A stretch of DNA of 7,606 nucleotides from CAZSNT01 sp964607765 (lineage in GTDB: Bacteria; Verrucomicrobiota; Lentisphaeria; Oligosphaerales; JABHEG01): contig CAZSNT010000280.1 of NCBI GenBank assembly GCA_964607765.1, positions 1 through 7,606 of the forward strand. The letters are read 5' to 3'. Of the stretch, positions 7,154-7,606 are shown piece by piece. The translations under genes were made by a program, and so were the position numbers. The notes under the pieces are model-generated. The model did not search any database, was not told the DNA's origin, and was given only the letters and a program-made list of their open reading frames with translations. Position 1 is the first letter of the stretch. Each line of letters starts with the position of its first letter.

Positions 7154-7227
7154 CCCCCGTAGCCCGGCTCTCCCCCCGTAGCCCGGCTCTCCCCCCGTAG
7201 CCCGGCTCTCCCCCCGTAGCCCGGCTC
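7154..7227. repeat. 19-bp tandem repeat, left flank of the gap
   Basis: The unit CCCCCGTAGCCCGGCTCTC occurs three times without change (7154, 7173, 7192), and a fourth copy from 7211 is cut by the run of N after 17 bases. The unit holds the left arm CCCGGCTC of the hairpin seen in the longer repeats beyond the gap, but not the right arm GAGCCGGG. It reads as a shortened form of that longer repeat, amplified in tandem. Confidence 0.9.
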
Positions 7228-7327
7228 NNNNNNNNNNNNNNNNNNNNNNNNNNNNNNNNNNNNNNNNNNNNNNNNNNNNNNNNNNNNNNNNNNNNNNNNN
7301 NNNNNNNNNNNNNNNNNNNNNNNNNNN
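7228..7327. other. Assembly gap of 100 N
   Basis: Exactly 100 N follow one another inside the repeat tract. That round number is the usual filler for a scaffold gap of unknown size, so true length and content are unknown. Reading frames that cross it on the minus strand are artefacts. Confidence 0.97.
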
Positions 7328-7482
7328 TCCCGAGCCGGGTGTCCTGCCCTGAGACCGATGCCACCGACCCCGCGTAGCCCGGCTCTCCCGAGCCGGGTGT
7401 CCTGCCCTAAGCCCGATGCCACCCCCCCCGTAGCCCGGCTCTCCCGAGCCGGGTGTCCTGCCCTGAGCCTGATGCCGCCGCC
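7328..7482. repeat. 56-58-bp repeats with a CCCGGCTC/GAGCCGGG hairpin
   Basis: Three copies of TCCCGAGCCGGGTGTCCTGC begin at 7328, 7386 and 7442, steps of 58 and 56. The first lacks its left part because of the gap. In the two full copies CCCGGCTC (7378-7385 and 7434-7441) pairs with GAGCCGGG (7390-7397 and 7446-7453) over a TCCC loop. A variable tail follows, with the words CCTGCCCT and GATGCC, ending in a C-rich run. The hairpin design is that of REP-like intergenic elements. There are no unique spacers, so it is not a CRISPR array. Confidence 0.88.
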
Positions 7483-7522
7483 CCCGCGCAGCTAGCTGGA
7501 GGGAATCCCCTTACCCCACACC

Positions 7523-7550
7523 TTGACAGCCGCGTCCGTGCCGCTACAGT
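7523..7550 (+). promoter_or_regulatory. Sigma70-type promoter for a gene past the right edge
   Basis: A perfect TTGACA (7523-7528) and TACAGT (7545-7550) are separated by 16 bases. The -10 matches 4 of 6 consensus bases and is close to TACATT used at the rpmA and nifJ promoters. Predicted start of transcription is about 7557. A 10-bp palindrome CAGCTAGCTG (7489-7498) lies 24 bases upstream of the -35. Confidence 0.6.
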
Positions 7551-7559
7551 ACGCCTGTC

Positions 7560-7606
7560 ATGCAGGCGTTTGACATGACGCGTGCACGGCGGGCCCGAAC
7601 CGTTCC
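7560..7606 (+). CDS. Possible start of a gene cut by the right edge
   Basis: From the ATG at 7560 the frame reads MQAFDMTRARRARTV and is open to the end of the window, only 15 codons. It follows a good promoter by about ten bases, so the message would be almost leaderless; no Shine-Dalgarno is seen. A second in-frame ATG at 7575 also lacks one. The true start may lie further right, with this stretch as leader. Fifteen residues are too few to recognise a family. Confidence 0.25.
   Translation, partial: MQAFDMTRARRARTV

Noticed and set aside
7053..7422. Minus-strand open frames crossing the repeats and the gap
   Set aside because: They are open only because N codons do not register as stops and because the repeat unit lacks stops in those frames. 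The products are repeats of the GYGGRAGLRG kind.
7154..7482. CRISPR array
   Set aside because: The 19-bp units are contiguous with no spacers, and the longer units repeat throughout their length; no cas gene is present.
7570..7592. A second promoter starting with TTGACA at 7570
   Set aside because: No -10 element is found at 15-19 bases downstream (the sequence there reads GCCCGA).

Overview
This GC-rich bacterial window holds four recognisable protein genes, one possible gene start at the right edge, and an unusual density of short repeats in the spaces between genes. An Fe-S dependent pyruvate:ferredoxin oxidoreductase points to anaerobic metabolism. The other visible traits are an exported sialidase-like beta-propeller, an L27 without the N-terminal extension of Firmicutes, and many repeat 'words' between genes. 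Together they would suit an anaerobic Gram-negative heterotroph, perhaps of the PVC group (Kiritimatiellota, Lentisphaerota or Verrucomicrobiota). That placement is a weak inference from general character; no marker here settles it. A run of 100 N at 7228-7327 shows this is a draft scaffold.

Left part (1-2960, minus strand). Read in the direction of transcription, the order is rpmA (ribosomal protein L27, 2960-2709), a strong intrinsic terminator (2672-2624), an exported two-module sialidase-like protein (2592-658), and a flavin reductase-family protein (544-1) that runs off the left edge. rpmA has its own promoter at 3087-3059. It stands apart from rplU and obg, its usual partners. No good promoter is visible for the sialidase-like gene, so it may depend on read-through past the terminator or on an atypical promoter.

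Centre (2961-3531). This stretch of about 570 bases separates the divergent rpmA and nifJ genes and holds no gene. It carries the rpmA promoter, an isolated hairpin (3151-3173), a symmetric inverted array of six 8-base words at 13-bp spacing (3213-3302), a nifJ promoter (3373-3401) and a 14-bp perfect palindrome in the nifJ leader (3492-3505). Both promoters have 17-bp spacers and the same -10 hexamer, TACATT.

Right part (3532-7606, plus strand). nifJ encodes a complete 1174-residue pyruvate:ferredoxin oxidoreductase with all substrate, thiamine diphosphate and iron-sulfur residues that can be checked. It ends in a textbook terminator. Beyond it lie a 19-bp tandem repeat, the assembly gap, and 56-58-bp repeats built around a CCCGGCTC/GAGCCGGG hairpin. 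The window ends with a promoter-like TTGACA-N16-TACAGT and an ATG only a few bases past the predicted transcription start.

The genes do not form one pathway. NifJ makes acetyl-CoA and reduced ferredoxin from pyruvate in the cytoplasm. The sialidase-like protein probably acts on carbohydrate outside the cytoplasm. rpmA is housekeeping. I did not find a clear new multi-gene system. The least explained material is in the repeats: the 13-bp inverted array, the repeat family around the gap, and the short tandem words in nearly every intergenic space. In proteins, the most unusual feature is the duplicated N-terminal module of the sialidase-like protein together with its apparent loss of the first arginine of the sialidase triad.
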